Below are positions 57,703 through 64,000 of a DNA stretch of 64,000 nucleotides, piece by piece. Both the position numbers and the translations under genes were made by a program. The notes under the pieces are model-generated. The model was not told the DNA's origin. It searched no databases and saw only the letters and a list, made by a program, of their open reading frames with translations. Every line of letters starts with the position of its first letter. The first letter of the stretch is position 1. Source of the DNA: Anaeromyces robustus (lineage: Eukaryota > Neocallimastigomycota > Neocallimastigomycetes > Neocallimastigales > Neocallimastigaceae); NCBI GenBank assembly GCA_002104895.1, contig MCFG01000233.1:1-64000 (forward strand), in the 5' to 3' direction.

Positions 57703-64000
<6,298 letters not shown>

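Overview
The window looks like nuclear DNA from a flagellated, extremely AT-rich early-diverging fungus. The best fit is an anaerobic gut chytrid (Neocallimastigomycota). The reasons are: almost pure A/T non-coding DNA full of homopolymers and AAT, ATTT and AAAT microsatellites; Asn- and Gln-tract proteins; many short AT-only introns (mostly GTA...TAG/AAG) in ancestral eukaryotic genes; intronless bacterial-type genes (CstA, glutathione peroxidase); an axonemal gene (zoospore flagellum); and a protein with a mitochondrion/hydrogenosome-type presequence. This assignment is an inference; no rRNA or other marker is present.

Layout. Positions 1-30,000 are gene-poor. They hold one Asn/Gln-rich gene on the minus strand (1065-1991) with a possible protein phosphatase 1 docking module, and one intronless carbon-starvation (CstA) transporter (17480-19321). 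Between them lie long deserts of microsatellites, minisatellites, fold-back repeats and two copies of a previously unnamed terminal-inverted-repeat element (9904-10468 and 25219-25916), each carrying its own internal tandem array. Positions 30,000-64,000 are gene-dense: two tandemly duplicated glutathione peroxidases, a LURP-one/tubby-like gene, a presequence-bearing membrane protein, then four genes rebuilt here from exons: a RasGEF (12 exons), CFAP144/FAM183 (5 exons, minus strand), PEX1 (23 exons) and WDR7/Rabconnectin-3 beta (19 exons visible, cut by the window end). Exon phases were checked by hand. All join in frame; PEX1 needs one unusual donor.

How the genes relate. There is no operon-like organisation. 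PEX1 (peroxisomal AAA-ATPase), WDR7 (V-ATPase assembly), RasGEF and CFAP144 are ancestral eukaryotic functions with many introns. CstA and the two peroxidases are intronless, of bacterial type and richer in GC, consistent with horizontal acquisition followed by duplication of the peroxidase. The most useful leads are the inverted-repeat element family with copy-specific internal satellites, PEX1 in a presumed anaerobe, the Phactr-like phosphatase-docking module, the Asn-rich insertion inside the RasGEF catalytic domain, and a perfect 40-bp inverted repeat between the two peroxidase genes.
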